A stretch of DNA of 64,000 bases, taken from Opitutales bacterium (lineage in GTDB: Bacteria; Verrucomicrobiota; Verrucomicrobiia; Opitutales; UBA2995). The notes under the pieces were generated by a model. That model searched no databases, was not told the origin of the DNA, and worked only from the letters and a program-made list of their open reading frames with translations. The position numbers were made by a program, and so were the translations under genes. Below, one piece after another: positions 36,095 to 45,351 of this stretch (positions are counted from its first letter, which is position 1; each line of letters opens with the position of its first letter). The stretch is taken from NCBI GenBank assembly GCA_022824405.1, contig JAJDZZ010000012.1, positions 43,192-107,191 of the forward strand, written 5' to 3'.

Positions 36095-37147
36095 TCACTG
36101 GGCGGATCGCAGAACGATCTCCCGACTCCCCTGCCATTCGGTTTGCATGCCGAAACTGGATTCCATCAAGCGGACGAATCCTTCCACATTATCGGACCAG
36201 AAAGAGCTGCTCAGGCTGACCGTATGGAGGGACGGGTCCCCAATCACCACTTGGATTGGATTGCAGCGGTTGAATGCATCCACAATCTCCCCCAGGGGCG
36301 CCGCGTCGAAATCGAGTAGTCGTGGCTGCCAACGCGTAGCTTCCTCTATCTCCGGTTCACTCAAATTTATCACTTCGACCTGAGGGGTTTCGCTCCACAG
36401 GCGGACAATCGCTTTTTGCCCTGTCTCCACCAAGGACCCCGAGGGCAATTCGTTTGCATCGGAAGTTGAGGCGGTCGGCTCGACACTGACCATGCCCCGC
36501 GTGACGAGGACGTCGACTTCATCATCGGACAATTTCACGTTGAAAATAGTCCCCACCGCTCGAACATCGACTCCGGCCACGTTGACGATGAAGGGCCGAT
36601 TCGGGTCCTTGGCCACTTCGAAGTTGGCCTCTCCCTTTTCGAGGTAAACAAGCCTCGTATCGGACGGATACGCTACTTCCAACTGGGCACCGCGATTGAT
36701 TTCCACCCTGGACCTATCCTCCAGGGCCCGCCGCTCGATGCGTGCCATCAGCTCTAAGGAAGGTTGGAATTCCTGGCCTTCCGGTTCGGCATCGGGCCAG
36801 AGCAAAATTACCGTCAAGGCCAGGACTACAGGGATGGGGAGGGCGGCAAACCACGGTATGAACCTGAATTTGGCAGTTGCTTTGGGAGCATGGCCGGTAT
36901 CCGGCGCCAACAGGTCCGGATTGATCTGGGCATAATGGGTTGTTTGCAGCCCAGCCAACCGGTCGAATTCCTCCCAGCCCCATTGGTATAATGCCATGGC
37001 TTCGCGATGGCGGGGATCCTGGGCCAGCCATTCGGTGTAGTCGTCCTGCTCTTGCGGTGTCAATCCCCGGTCGATGCGTAGCGTCCAATCGGCCGCCATC
37101 TGCTCGATACGTGATAATTCAGGGTTTTCTGATGGTGAATCTTTCAT
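36095..37147 (-). CDS. FecR-family anti-sigma/sigma regulator
   Basis: About 350 residues; start at 37147 (MKDSPSENPELSR), 5 bp after the sigma stop. The N-terminal cytoplasmic part has the DUF4880-like WLAQDPRHREAMALYQWGWEEFD segment, then one membrane helix (FIPWFAALPIPVVLALTVILLW), then the periplasmic FecR domain with ANFEVAKDPNRPFIVNVAGVDVRAVGT. The C-terminal part (LLDFDAAPLGEIVDAFNRCNP) resembles STN-interacting domains. It would link the receptor's STN domain to the sigma factor. Confidence 0.9.
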   Translation of the reverse strand: MKDSPSENPELSRIEQMAADWTLRIDRGLTPQEQDDYTEWLAQDPRHREAMALYQWGWEEFDRLAGLQTTHYAQINPDLLAPDTGHAPKATAKFRFIPWFAALPIPVVLALTVILLWPDAEPEGQEFQPSLELMARIERRALEDRSRVEINRGAQLEVAYPSDTRLVYLEKGEANFEVAKDPNRPFIVNVAGVDVRAVGTIFNVKLSDDEVDVLVTRGMVSVEPTASTSDANELPSGSLVETGQKAIVRLWSETPQVEVINLSEPEIEEATRWQPRLLDFDAAPLGEIVDAFNRCNPIQVVIGDPSLHTVSLSSSFWSDNVEGFVRLMESSFGMQTEWQGSREIVLRSAQ

Positions 37148-37152
37148 TTTTT

Positions 37153-37686
37153 TTAGTGTGTGAGGAAGCCATGTTGGCGGAAGTAGGCGATGCACTTGCG
37201 CAATCCAATAATACCTTGCGCCTCAACGGTACGTACCGATATCCCCAGTTTTTTGGCTACTTCCTTTTGGGATAAGCCATAAATCTTGCGCAGAGTCATG
37301 ACTTGGCGGCAACGATCGGGCAACGATTGGATGGCATGGATCAAATGTTGCAATTCTTCTTTGATAACCATCGCCTCGGGCGGGCTGTTCACCTCGTCCA
37401 GGATATTCAAGGGATCGACCTCCCAAGCGCCTTTGGGCCAATCGTACCTGAGGTGGCGCAATTGATTTAAGGCCAGATTCCTGGAAACCACGAACAGATA
37501 GGCCCTCGGATTGACGATCGGCCCCGAGCCATAGGCCTTGAGCAGGCGTGAATATGCCTCCTGAACCAGATCGTCTACATCCTTGACGTTGGGGAAACGG
37601 GACTTGAGCCAGTCGCGAAGGTCCCCCTCGTGAGGCAGCACCTCATCCACAAACCACTGCGCCTGTTCTGTTTCCCTATCTTTCAT
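37153..37686 (-). CDS. ECF-family RNA polymerase sigma factor
   Basis: A 177-residue sigma-70 family protein with region 2 (VKDVDDLVQEAYSRLLKAYG) and region 4 (LPDRCRQVMTLRKIYGLSQK then EVAKKLGISVRTVEAQGI). It lacks regions 1 and 3 as expected for ECF sigmas of the FecI type. It heads the sigma-FecR-receptor operon, and its upstream DNA is duplicated after ispH. Confidence 0.92.
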   Translation of the reverse strand: MKDRETEQAQWFVDEVLPHEGDLRDWLKSRFPNVKDVDDLVQEAYSRLLKAYGSGPIVNPRAYLFVVSRNLALNQLRHLRYDWPKGAWEVDPLNILDEVNSPPEAMVIKEELQHLIHAIQSLPDRCRQVMTLRKIYGLSQKEVAKKLGISVRTVEAQGIIGLRKCIAYFRQHGFLTH

Positions 37687-37895
37687 TGAGAAGAAAATGC
37701 ACTGGAATGCACCCCCTTTACTAGATCAACACCTGAACTTTGAAAACCACTTAAAAAAAATGAAAAAAAATTAAGTTCAGGACCTGACCCGTGGTTGGAA
37801 TAGGGAATATTATTTGGGGTGCCGGTGGATTTAGAAAGGAAAAAGTTCTCAATCCGACGGACCTATCTTTTTGCTTGTGACTCTGGCACATTTGC
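37687..37895 (-). promoter_or_regulatory. Upstream/leader region of the sigma operon
   Basis: About 210 bp of sequence shared with 7090-7300. Conserved blocks on the minus strand include GAGAACTTTTTCCTT, a T-tract, AAGTGGTTTTCAAAGTTCAGG and GGTGCATTCC before the sigma start. Conservation of non-coding blocks argues for a regulatory or RNA role. Confidence 0.55.
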
Positions 37896-37998
37896 CGGCG
37901 GGATTTTTAACGCCAAAGCCAAGTCGGACTTCAACCTCATTCTCCTCGTTATTTGCGGCCCGTTGGCAGACGGGAAATCCGCGAAAAAATCAACCGGT

Positions 37999-38073
37999 TG
38001 GTGCCCCCGCTGGGAATCGAACCCAGATCAGCGGTTTAGGAAACCGCGGTTCTATCCATTGAACTACAGGGAC
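37999..38073 (-). tRNA. tRNA-Arg (CCU anticodon)
   Basis: The minus strand folds into a cloverleaf: acceptor GUCCCUG with CGGGGGC, D arm with AGUUCAAUGGAUAGAAC, anticodon loop UUCCUAA and T arm GGGUUCGAUUCCC, with encoded CCA. Anticodon CCU reads AGG. Confidence 0.93.
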
Positions 38074-38259
38074 CGGGCTGAAATGCACCTCAAATAAGGA
38101 ATCTCAATTGGTGAATTTCAAGCGCATAAGGCGAGCTTGTCCGGGCTCGACCCGACGGTCCGGCCGGATTCAGGCTCTCGGCAATTGACACAACCTTGGC
38201 CCAATGACCGAATTTTTGGCTTGCTTCGGAGATGGATTCAATTTTGCTACCCCCCTTTT

Positions 38260-38454
38260 ATGGCTAATGATACCAAACCAAAGCGATCCTGGAATCCGAT
38301 GGATCTCGATTTCAGGGATGCCGAGATCTTGTCCCGTTACGTAACCGAAACCGGCAAGATATTGCCCCGGCGTGTCACCAAGCTTTCGGCCAAGCAACAA
38401 CGGCATATTACCAAGGTCATCAAGCGCGCGCGCAACATGCTTCTTTTGAAGTAG
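38260..38454 (+). CDS. rpsR: 30S ribosomal protein bS18
   Basis: A 64-residue basic protein with the S18 core: [20 protein letters not shown] then [20 protein letters not shown]. The ATG at 38260 is used; the longer frame adds non-S18 sequence. It stands apart from rpsF and rplI, with which it is often clustered elsewhere. Confidence 0.93.
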   Translation: MANDTKPKRSWNPMDLDFRDAEILSRYVTETGKILPRRVTKLSAKQQRHITKVIKRARNMLLLK

Positions 38455-38484
38455 GGCATTGGCCCGTTGGAGGGGTCGATACTC

Positions 38485-39459
38485 ATGGCCCGTATACTTC
38501 ACTCCGACCCCGCACATCTCGATCTCCTGGCCCATCACCTCGCCGCGGGTGGCATTGCTGCGGTGCCGACGGAAACCGTTTATGGTTTGGCGGGCCATGC
38601 CCTCGAAGCCGTCCCCGTGGCCAAAATTTTTTCGGTGAAGGGACGGCCCCGGCGGAATCCGCTGATCGTCCACGTGTCGGACTGGGAGGGAGTGGAGGCC
38701 ATAGCTCATGTCACCGACCTGGATCGCATGGTTGGAGAGCGCTTCTGGCCGGGACCGCTTACCTTGATCCTCAAAAAAAAATCCACCGTCCCGGCATCGG
38801 TCACGGCGGGTCTCGATACGGTGGCGGTAAGGATACCGTCCCATCCCCTGGTTCGTGCTCTGCTGCGGCGGTGTTCCTTCCCTTTGGCCGCTCCCAGCGC
38901 CAATCCGTTCGGTTACATCAGTCCGACACGGCCGGAGCACGTTGAAACCGCTCTGGGCCCATCCATCGACTACATTTTGGACGGAGGTATCTGTGAAGGC
39001 GGCATCGAATCCACCATCGTGTCCCTGCTCGATCCGGACGAACCGAAATTGCTGCGCCAGGGGGCCATAGGACTGGAATCCCTGGAGGAAACAATCGGCC
39101 AATCCATCCGCCTTTCCACCGATGCTCCCGGGGAAAAGCCCACCCGCGGGCTCCTTTCCCCCGGGCTGATGGAACGGCACTACAGCCCTCACACCCTCCT
39201 GCGGACCTTCAGGGGCAGCCTGCCCAAAACGGGCAAAGGGGATGCCATAGTCTTTCTCAACGCGGCCAGTTGCCGCGGGGCGCATCATTTCGCCTTGTCG
39301 GCTACGGGCCAATTGGAGGAGGTGGCCCGCAACCTGTACGACCGGTTGTATCGTCTCGATGAAAAGGGGTACGGGACCCTATTTCTGGAGGTCCCGGAGG
39401 GCGATGGTCTGGCCGCCGCCATTCGGGACCGCATGGGCCGGGCTTCGGCTTCGCCCTAA
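38485..39459 (+). CDS. L-threonylcarbamoyladenylate synthase (Sua5/TsaC type)
   Basis: Makes threonylcarbamoyl-AMP for tRNA t6A37. The YrdC fold is seen as IAAVPTETVYGLAGHA near residue 25, the KGRPRRNPLIVHVSDW segment and FPLAAPSANPFGYISPT. The C-terminal extension with TRGLLSPGLMERHYSP is the Sua5-specific domain, so this is the long form (about 325 residues). ATG at 38485 is preferred over a TTG at 38467. It converges on the Wzc-like gene with a 4-bp overlap. Confidence 0.93.
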   Translation: MARILHSDPAHLDLLAHHLAAGGIAAVPTETVYGLAGHALEAVPVAKIFSVKGRPRRNPLIVHVSDWEGVEAIAHVTDLDRMVGERFWPGPLTLILKKKSTVPASVTAGLDTVAVRIPSHPLVRALLRRCSFPLAAPSANPFGYISPTRPEHVETALGPSIDYILDGGICEGGIESTIVSLLDPDEPKLLRQGAIGLESLEETIGQSIRLSTDAPGEKPTRGLLSPGLMERHYSPHTLLRTFRGSLPKTGKGDAIVFLNAASCRGAHHFALSATGQLEEVARNLYDRLYRLDEKGYGTLFLEVPEGDGLAAAIRDRMGRASASP

Positions 39460-41672
39460 TTCAGTTTTTCGGCCAGTTCGCGGTTCGAGGCCTGCCGGTA
39501 GCGGTAATGGCGGTATTTGTAGTTTTGATGGGAATAATGATAACCCGACAAGGATAGTTTCAGTTGGTTCAGGACCGCGCCGAGTACGGGGACATCGGCC
39601 TCCAATAGCCGCCGGACGTTCGCCACCATGATCTTTCTCTTTACGGCATTGAATTTGATGGTGTAGAGCACCCCGTCCACCAAGGGCAGGATGATGAGAG
39701 AATCGCTCACGGCCGAAATGGGTGGAGTATCGAGGATGATGCGGGGATACCTTTCCCGGGCTTCCTGGAGCAATTGCCCGAACCGCTCCGAACTGAGGAT
39801 CTGGGAAGGATTGCCGGCCCGCTTGCCAGTGGGGATCAGGTGCAATCCCGTCTGTTCTTCCCGGCGCACCACCTGGTCGAAATCTGCTTTTTCAAAGCAG
39901 TAGTCGGCCACCCCTGGGGCCTTCTCGATCCCGAGCAGGCGGGGAAGGTTGGACAAGCGCAAGTCACAGTCGATAAGGAGGGTATTCTCCCCATGGGAGG
40001 AGAAGGTCAAGGCCAGGTTGGATGAGAGGAAGGATTTGCCTTCGCCGGGAATGGTCGAAGTGACCAGCAAACACTGGGCATTCTTACCCTGGCTGTTCAG
40101 CATCAGGCTGGAATACAAGGACAGGAAACCATCGAAAGCGTCGCTCTCCGAACCCGAGGCGGCCACCTTGGCTTTTTCCATGGAAGGCAGGTTCTTTAAT
40201 TCGGAAATGGCCCCCAGAAGAGGCAGCCCCACTACTTGTTCAATTTCCGAAGCGCTCTTCACGCGGTCGTCCAGATGGGCGATGATCAGGGCCACACCCA
40301 CGCTCAATACCACCCCGCCGAAAATTCCGGCGTTGAAAAAAAGGAAAAAGTTGGGCCAGTAAGGTTTTTCAGCCATGACGGCCCGGTCCAGGGCGCGGAC
40401 GTTGGGGTTGTCCAGACTGGAGCTGATGTTGGTTTCCCTCATTCGCTCTACCAGACGCTGATAGATGACGGTGTTGACCTCCGCTTCGCGCTGCATGGTT
40501 TCGTAGTCGACGCTGAGCCGGTCGATGTTCATGAGCAGGTTTTCCTGCTGATTTACCGCAGCCTGGGCTTCCTCGTAGCGCGCTTTGGCTCGCAGCAGAT
40601 CCGAATATACCTTGTCTACTTCAGCCTGGATTGCGGTGAGGAGTTCATCTTCGACTTCCTGCAGGGACCGGAGAAGGGAGATCATGGTCGGATGTTTATC
40701 CCGGTAGCGCTTGGAGAGGGAGGCGACCTCTACCTTGCGGGTGGAAAAATCCGCATTCAAATGCTGCACCAATGGGCCATCGGATATAAAACTGAGTTCC
40801 ATGAGGTTCCTGCCTTTCTCGCGGTAAGTCCGGATCAGATCCCACTGGAACTGTACTTCGTATAAAGCGGTTTCCGCTTCCGTGCTTTTCAGATTGAGGA
40901 TGCTCAATTTCTCATTCTCGATGGCTGACCTTTCATCGAATGAAACGGTTTCATGCTCCTCCCGGTACTCCTGCAATTTGAACTCCATCTCTTCCAGTTT
41001 CCTGCGCTGCTGATCGGCCCGGATCTGTAAATCTTCAACTGCCTTGAGGGATGCCTCCAACTGTTTGCGTTGGTTGAAACCGATATATTCGTCCATGAAC
41101 AGGTTGGTCGTTTTGGCGGCGATCTCGGGGTCCGGGTGGATGTATTCAATGGCGATAATGCGGCTGAGGCGCTGGGGAATGATTCTCCGATTCCGGTAGA
41201 GGATGAGGGGAAGCGATACTTCGGCGGGATCCTTGCCTTTCAGGTAAGGCTTGAGAAATCGGCCTCTTTCATCGCCTTTGAAGCGCGCCGCCACCTGTTC
41301 GATGATACTTAAACTTTCCAGAATTTTGACTTCGGTGTTGAAGTCTTCCATTCCCCGCAGTTCCTGGCTTTCCACTTCTTCAAACTTTACCACTGTATTT
41401 GCTTCCCGCTTAACCTCTACCGTTCCTACCGATTTGTAGAGAGGGGTTTGGTACAGGACCGTCAGGGTAGTGGAAAGAAGGACGAGCAAAAATATGGCCA
41501 ATACCCACCAGACGCGCTCCCGAATTATCAGCAGGTAGTCTTGAAAACCGCGTTGCCGCCCCCTTTCCTCCCCATTGCGGTAGGCATAACCTCGGGGATA
41601 GGGGTACCCTGAGTTGTAACCGTAAGGGTAGGGGGCCTCCGGGTCATTCAGTCGTTTGTCGGGCTCCCTCAC
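39456..41672 (-). CDS. Polysaccharide co-polymerase / BY-kinase (Wzc/ExoP-like)
   Basis: A 738-residue inner-membrane protein. A Tyr-rich N-terminus precedes a Wzz domain with two membrane helices (about 50-70 and 435-460) around a coiled-coil region, followed by a bacterial tyrosine kinase domain with Walker A TSTIPGEGKSFLSS (about 535-548), Walker A' LLIDCDLRLSNLP and Walker B IILDTPP. The C-terminal tail has a Tyr cluster (SGYHYSHQNYKYRHYRYRQ), the usual autophosphorylation site. It controls exopolysaccharide chain length and export with the Wza-like protein next to it. Confidence 0.92.
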   Translation of the reverse strand: MREPDKRLNDPEAPYPYGYNSGYPYPRGYAYRNGEERGRQRGFQDYLLIIRERVWWVLAIFLLVLLSTTLTVLYQTPLYKSVGTVEVKREANTVVKFEEVESQELRGMEDFNTEVKILESLSIIEQVAARFKGDERGRFLKPYLKGKDPAEVSLPLILYRNRRIIPQRLSRIIAIEYIHPDPEIAAKTTNLFMDEYIGFNQRKQLEASLKAVEDLQIRADQQRRKLEEMEFKLQEYREEHETVSFDERSAIENEKLSILNLKSTEAETALYEVQFQWDLIRTYREKGRNLMELSFISDGPLVQHLNADFSTRKVEVASLSKRYRDKHPTMISLLRSLQEVEDELLTAIQAEVDKVYSDLLRAKARYEEAQAAVNQQENLLMNIDRLSVDYETMQREAEVNTVIYQRLVERMRETNISSSLDNPNVRALDRAVMAEKPYWPNFFLFFNAGIFGGVVLSVGVALIIAHLDDRVKSASEIEQVVGLPLLGAISELKNLPSMEKAKVAASGSESDAFDGFLSLYSSLMLNSQGKNAQCLLVTSTIPGEGKSFLSSNLALTFSSHGENTLLIDCDLRLSNLPRLLGIEKAPGVADYCFEKADFDQVVRREEQTGLHLIPTGKRAGNPSQILSSERFGQLLQEARERYPRIILDTPPISAVSDSLIILPLVDGVLYTIKFNAVKRKIMVANVRRLLEADVPVLGAVLNQLKLSLSGYHYSHQNYKYRHYRYRQASNRELAEKLN

Positions 41673-41674
41673 CG

Positions 41675-42265
41675 TTAGAATACGCGTTCCGGGATGAAGA
41701 TCACATCGTCTTTTTGCAGGTCCCAGCGCATGGCATCGTCCCCCGCGATCAGTTTGCCGGTGTCTATGGTGAAGGTCTCCGTTTTACCGTCGAACAAGGT
41801 GCGGGTCAGGGTGACTTTCCGCTTGTCGGCCAGACGGTTGAACCCTCCCGCCAGTGAAATGGCTTCCAGCAGAACCATTTCTTCCTCGGGAGGGAAAACC
41901 ACTATGCCGGGGTTGTTAACCTGACCGATCACGTTTACGCGTCGTAGCGCATAGTCCACGATGGTGACGTTGATTTGCGGGTTCACCAGGTAATCCCGGT
42001 TGTAAAGTTCCGTTATCAACCGCTCCGCATCGAAGATGGATTTGCCTCCAATATAGATTTTCCCGATCAAGGGCAGCAGGATGCTCCCATCCTGAGCGAG
42101 GCGCACCTCGCGGAACAAATCCGGCTCCTGAAAGACTTCCACACGCAGAAGATCGGATGGATTGAGCCGGTAATTGCCCGCCTTATCGGATATTTGCCCG
42201 GCGCCATGGGGGTTGGCGACAAAAATCAGCGTGACGGAGAGGATGTTCTTCAGCCAGTTTTGCAT
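41675..42265 (-). CDS. Polysaccharide export outer-membrane protein (Wza-like)
   Basis: A 196-residue secreted protein, start at 42265 (MQNWLKNILSVTLIFVANPHG). It has the poly_export domain (YRLNPSDLLRVEVFQEPDLF) and a SLBB-like domain (VNVIGQVNNPGIVVFP). It is shorter than E. coli Wza and lacks an obvious lipobox. It is encoded 2 bp upstream of the BY-kinase gene on the same strand. Confidence 0.88.
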   Translation of the reverse strand: MQNWLKNILSVTLIFVANPHGAGQISDKAGNYRLNPSDLLRVEVFQEPDLFREVRLAQDGSILLPLIGKIYIGGKSIFDAERLITELYNRDYLVNPQINVTIVDYALRRVNVIGQVNNPGIVVFPPEEEMVLLEAISLAGGFNRLADKRKVTLTRTLFDGKTETFTIDTGKLIAGDDAMRWDLQKDDVIFIPERVF

Positions 42266-42326
42266 CTTGGTTGCCAAATAAAAAGGAGGCCTCGACTCGC
42301 CTCCGACATGAAATAATGGGGAAACT

Positions 42327-43502
42327 TCAATAGCGTAAGTTTCCCGAGAGATTGAACACGCTGCTATCGAAGTCCGCGCTCTTGGAATTGCTGTTATTGT
42401 TGTAGACCACATAGGCGAGGCTGATGGCCGAGTGCAGGTTAGGCGTGTAGGTGAGGCCCACCTGTCCGAAAAGAGCCTCGTCGTCCCTTCCGGTGAAATA
42501 ACGGTCGTCCGAATAGCGGATAGTGGCAAATCCTGCGTATTCCTCGTTGAGTCTGGTTCTTGCGGAAAGGCTCAAATCACTCGACTCGATGGAGCTTCCA
42601 AACGCGTCCGAGCGAAAATCCCGGGTAATCCGCAGTGTCCCGGAGGTTTTTTCGGTGGCGATCCAGACAACCCGGCCCTCTGCGGCAAACATATCCCGCA
42701 GCACTCTCCCGGCAGTGTTGGATTCTCGATTCTGCATACCCACTTTGATTTCCCCGCTCGTCTTGGGGCCGATTTGTCCCCGAACCCCGACGTTGAGGAA
42801 GTGGTCCTGGTAAGAGGAAGGATCCTTTGGCCCATCCCCTTCGAAGACGGTTGGAAAATTGTAGTCGCGGCTGAATGAAGTGTGCCGGAAACGATAACCG
42901 ACGCTCATGTCCAATTTGGGGGAATATTCCCAGTAATAATCCAACGGGACGTGGTAGGACTGGCGGTCATGGAGGTTGGCCGCTTCGTAATCGACTTTGT
43001 CCATACCGAGGCTCGCGGCCAAGGAAGACTTTGCGCTCATTTCCCATTCAGCCCTGACCAGGCTGTGGAATTGGTCCCTTCGGGCAATGTTTCCTTCCAC
43101 ATTGTTAGAGGCATCGTTTTGGGAGCGCTCCCGAAAACTCATGGAGTAATTGATCCGGGCTTTGGGCCATTTGGAATGGCCCTTTACGGCGACCCTTACG
43201 TTGTCGCGGTCCAAGGAATCGGATTCAAAATAGTGAACAAAATCGTGGATGTAAACGACGTTGGTGTGGGAATTGGAATTCGTTCCCCCCAGGTTCAATT
43301 CCGCCCCGGGTGAAAATACGACTATGGTGTCCCCTCTCTCATTGGCGCTATCGAGGAAAATATTATCGTGATACTGGATGGCTCCGCCCAATCGGGCAAT
43401 GATGTTGCCGTTGTCTCCAAGCGCCATCATGGGAGACGCGTGGCCGGCAGCTATGGAGAAAAAGACTGCTATGATGGGGGGGAAGCAGTTTTTACAAGTC
43501 AT
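42327..43502 (-). CDS. Outer-membrane beta-barrel protein of exopolysaccharide locus
   Basis: About 391 residues. The start at 43502 gives MTCKNCFPPIIAVFFSIAAG, a plausible signal peptide; the open frame extends further but is not coding-like. Alternating strands with aromatic ends (FNLSGNLRY at the C-terminus) indicate a barrel. It resembles uncharacterised barrel proteins placed next to Wza/Wzc genes, which may form the outer-membrane exit of the polymer; this is inferred from position. Confidence 0.65.
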   Translation of the reverse strand: MTCKNCFPPIIAVFFSIAAGHASPMMALGDNGNIIARLGGAIQYHDNIFLDSANERGDTIVVFSPGAELNLGGTNSNSHTNVVYIHDFVHYFESDSLDRDNVRVAVKGHSKWPKARINYSMSFRERSQNDASNNVEGNIARRDQFHSLVRAEWEMSAKSSLAASLGMDKVDYEAANLHDRQSYHVPLDYYWEYSPKLDMSVGYRFRHTSFSRDYNFPTVFEGDGPKDPSSYQDHFLNVGVRGQIGPKTSGEIKVGMQNRESNTAGRVLRDMFAAEGRVVWIATEKTSGTLRITRDFRSDAFGSSIESSDLSLSARTRLNEEYAGFATIRYSDDRYFTGRDDEALFGQVGLTYTPNLHSAISLAYVVYNNNSNSKSADFDSSVFNLSGNLRY

Positions 43503-43738
43503 TCTCCAGTATTGCCCATGGAATATGGGCGAGTCGGAAGGTTCGAAGGAGGCCCAGCAAAGAACAAGCCTAAAATACCGCCAATCGGGTAAGGAACCGC
43601 CCCTTTCCCGATTATAAGACTGGCTCGGTCGGATGGCGCTACCTATAAGTTGCCTTTTTCCCCTCGGAGCCGTGCCAATCCGCCTATGCGGAGCATAAGG
43701 GAAGATGGCAGGTATCCGGGCTGAAGCCGCTTTTAACA

Positions 43739-45280
43739 ATGCAAACGAGACCGAAACGAATTCTTGGAATATTGGCGGGGCTGGCCCTTGTCCTTTGGCT
43801 GGGCGCCTCGGGAGGGTTGTATTATTTTATTCAATACTCCAAAGGCTATGATGCCATTCGCTTCACCGACGTGGCTTTTCCGTGGAATTGGAGCCGGATT
43901 CGACCCAAATGGGGAGACTACTTTATAGAAAAGGGCCTTAGGCACCGGGAGGCCGGGGAATGGGACCAAGCCTTTTATTTTACCCGGTTGGGGGTGGCAA
44001 AGTCTCCGGGAAATCTGGAAGGCCGGCTGGCCATGGCCGATATGTTGTTTCAGGCCAATGAAGTGGTTCGGGCCGTACAGGCATTGGAAGGGGGCCTGGA
44101 ATACGCGTCCCGGAACGAGGCTTTCTGGGAAAAGATGATTCGTTACCTGGAATACTATCAGGCGGACCGGGTCATCATCCGGATTTTGGAAAAAGGGCTG
44201 GAGGAAAACCTGGTGCCCGATTCCGGCCTGGCCACAGCCCGATCGGCCTTGGCCAATGCCTATTATCATCAGGCCGATTACGCTATGGCGGTGGAGGTCA
44301 TCGGGCGCGCCCCATCCATTTCCAACCGCGTCTTGCGCAGCCGGATCCACTATGATCAAGGCCTGGAGGATCTCGCCCTGGCGGAGTTGGAGGCGCTCCG
44401 CGCCACCTATCCCAACCATCGCGAGGTCGTTACTTCCCTTACACGGCTTTACCGGCAATCGGGCGAGGGGGACAAAGCGGTGAAGCTGGCCCGCCAAACC
44501 TACCTGGGCAACCCATACTCCGTTGAAACCGCCGTAAATTACTTTGGCGCTCTCGGCCCCGAGGCGAAACCCGAGATCGAGCGCTTCCTCGAACGCGTCC
44601 CCGAAATATACCGGGACCAAGGTTCCTTCTACGAACTCCTCAACTATCTCGCGGAAGCGGGAGAACCCGATCTCCAATCCCTCCTTATGGATCGAGCGGA
44701 ACCCTCGACCGCCCAGTCTCCCCTGATGTGGTTCCTCGTTCTCGAAGCCTCCATCAACGGCGGACGGCACGAAGCCGCCAGGGCCATGCTGGCCCAACCC
44801 CCCAAAACCGTCAACCTGCGGATTTCCCTGCACCATATCCTCTTCCACAGCCTGTCCTTGACCAATGCCTATGCCTTGGGAGTGGATGATGAGGGGGATG
44901 TGGCCTTGAAGGAGCTCTTTTCAGCGGGACATATCCGCCCCTCCGCCCTCTTGCGAATCGGCCAGAAATTGCTCGACATCGGACGCCCCGACCGAGCCAG
45001 GGACATCACAGGGTTTCTTTTGAAACAAAATCCGGGAAATCAACCCGCTCTGGCTTGCCAGATTCAAGTCGACTTGATGTTGGGCGACACCCAGGCCGTA
45101 TTGTCGCGGAGCAAAGGTATGGTGGACCGCAAGACCCTCCCTTTCAAGTTGAAGCGGGAGATTGTGCGGCATCTGGCCTCCGATGAAAAAATCTTTGTCC
45201 CCGAGGCCGGAGAAATGGTCGGGCGGATTATGGATACCCTCACACCCTCCCAAAGGGTTCAACTCCTGGAAAGCCTCTGA
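43739..45280 (+). CDS. TPR-repeat membrane-anchored protein
   Basis: A 513-residue protein with an N-terminal membrane helix (ILGILAGLALVLWLGASGGLYYF) followed by helical TPR-like repeats (for example REAGEWDQAFYFTRLGVAKS, YHQADYAMAVEVIGRAPS, LRATYPNHREVVTSLTRLYR). It is divergent from the barrel gene and likely acts as a periplasmic scaffold in polysaccharide export. No catalytic motif is seen. Confidence 0.7.
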   Translation: MQTRPKRILGILAGLALVLWLGASGGLYYFIQYSKGYDAIRFTDVAFPWNWSRIRPKWGDYFIEKGLRHREAGEWDQAFYFTRLGVAKSPGNLEGRLAMADMLFQANEVVRAVQALEGGLEYASRNEAFWEKMIRYLEYYQADRVIIRILEKGLEENLVPDSGLATARSALANAYYHQADYAMAVEVIGRAPSISNRVLRSRIHYDQGLEDLALAELEALRATYPNHREVVTSLTRLYRQSGEGDKAVKLARQTYLGNPYSVETAVNYFGALGPEAKPEIERFLERVPEIYRDQGSFYELLNYLAEAGEPDLQSLLMDRAEPSTAQSPLMWFLVLEASINGGRHEAARAMLAQPPKTVNLRISLHHILFHSLSLTNAYALGVDDEGDVALKELFSAGHIRPSALLRIGQKLLDIGRPDRARDITGFLLKQNPGNQPALACQIQVDLMLGDTQAVLSRSKGMVDRKTLPFKLKREIVRHLASDEKIFVPEAGEMVGRIMDTLTPSQRVQLLESL

Positions 45281-45351
45281 GGGTAGGGCCGCCAGTCGGA
45301 GTCAGGCCTTGATTTTTGACATGTCCCCATGTTGAAAATCCACGCCTGATT

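Noticed and set aside
37819..38097. A 92-residue open frame over the tRNA-Arg gene
   Set aside because: It reads through the antisense strand of a complete tRNA cloverleaf.
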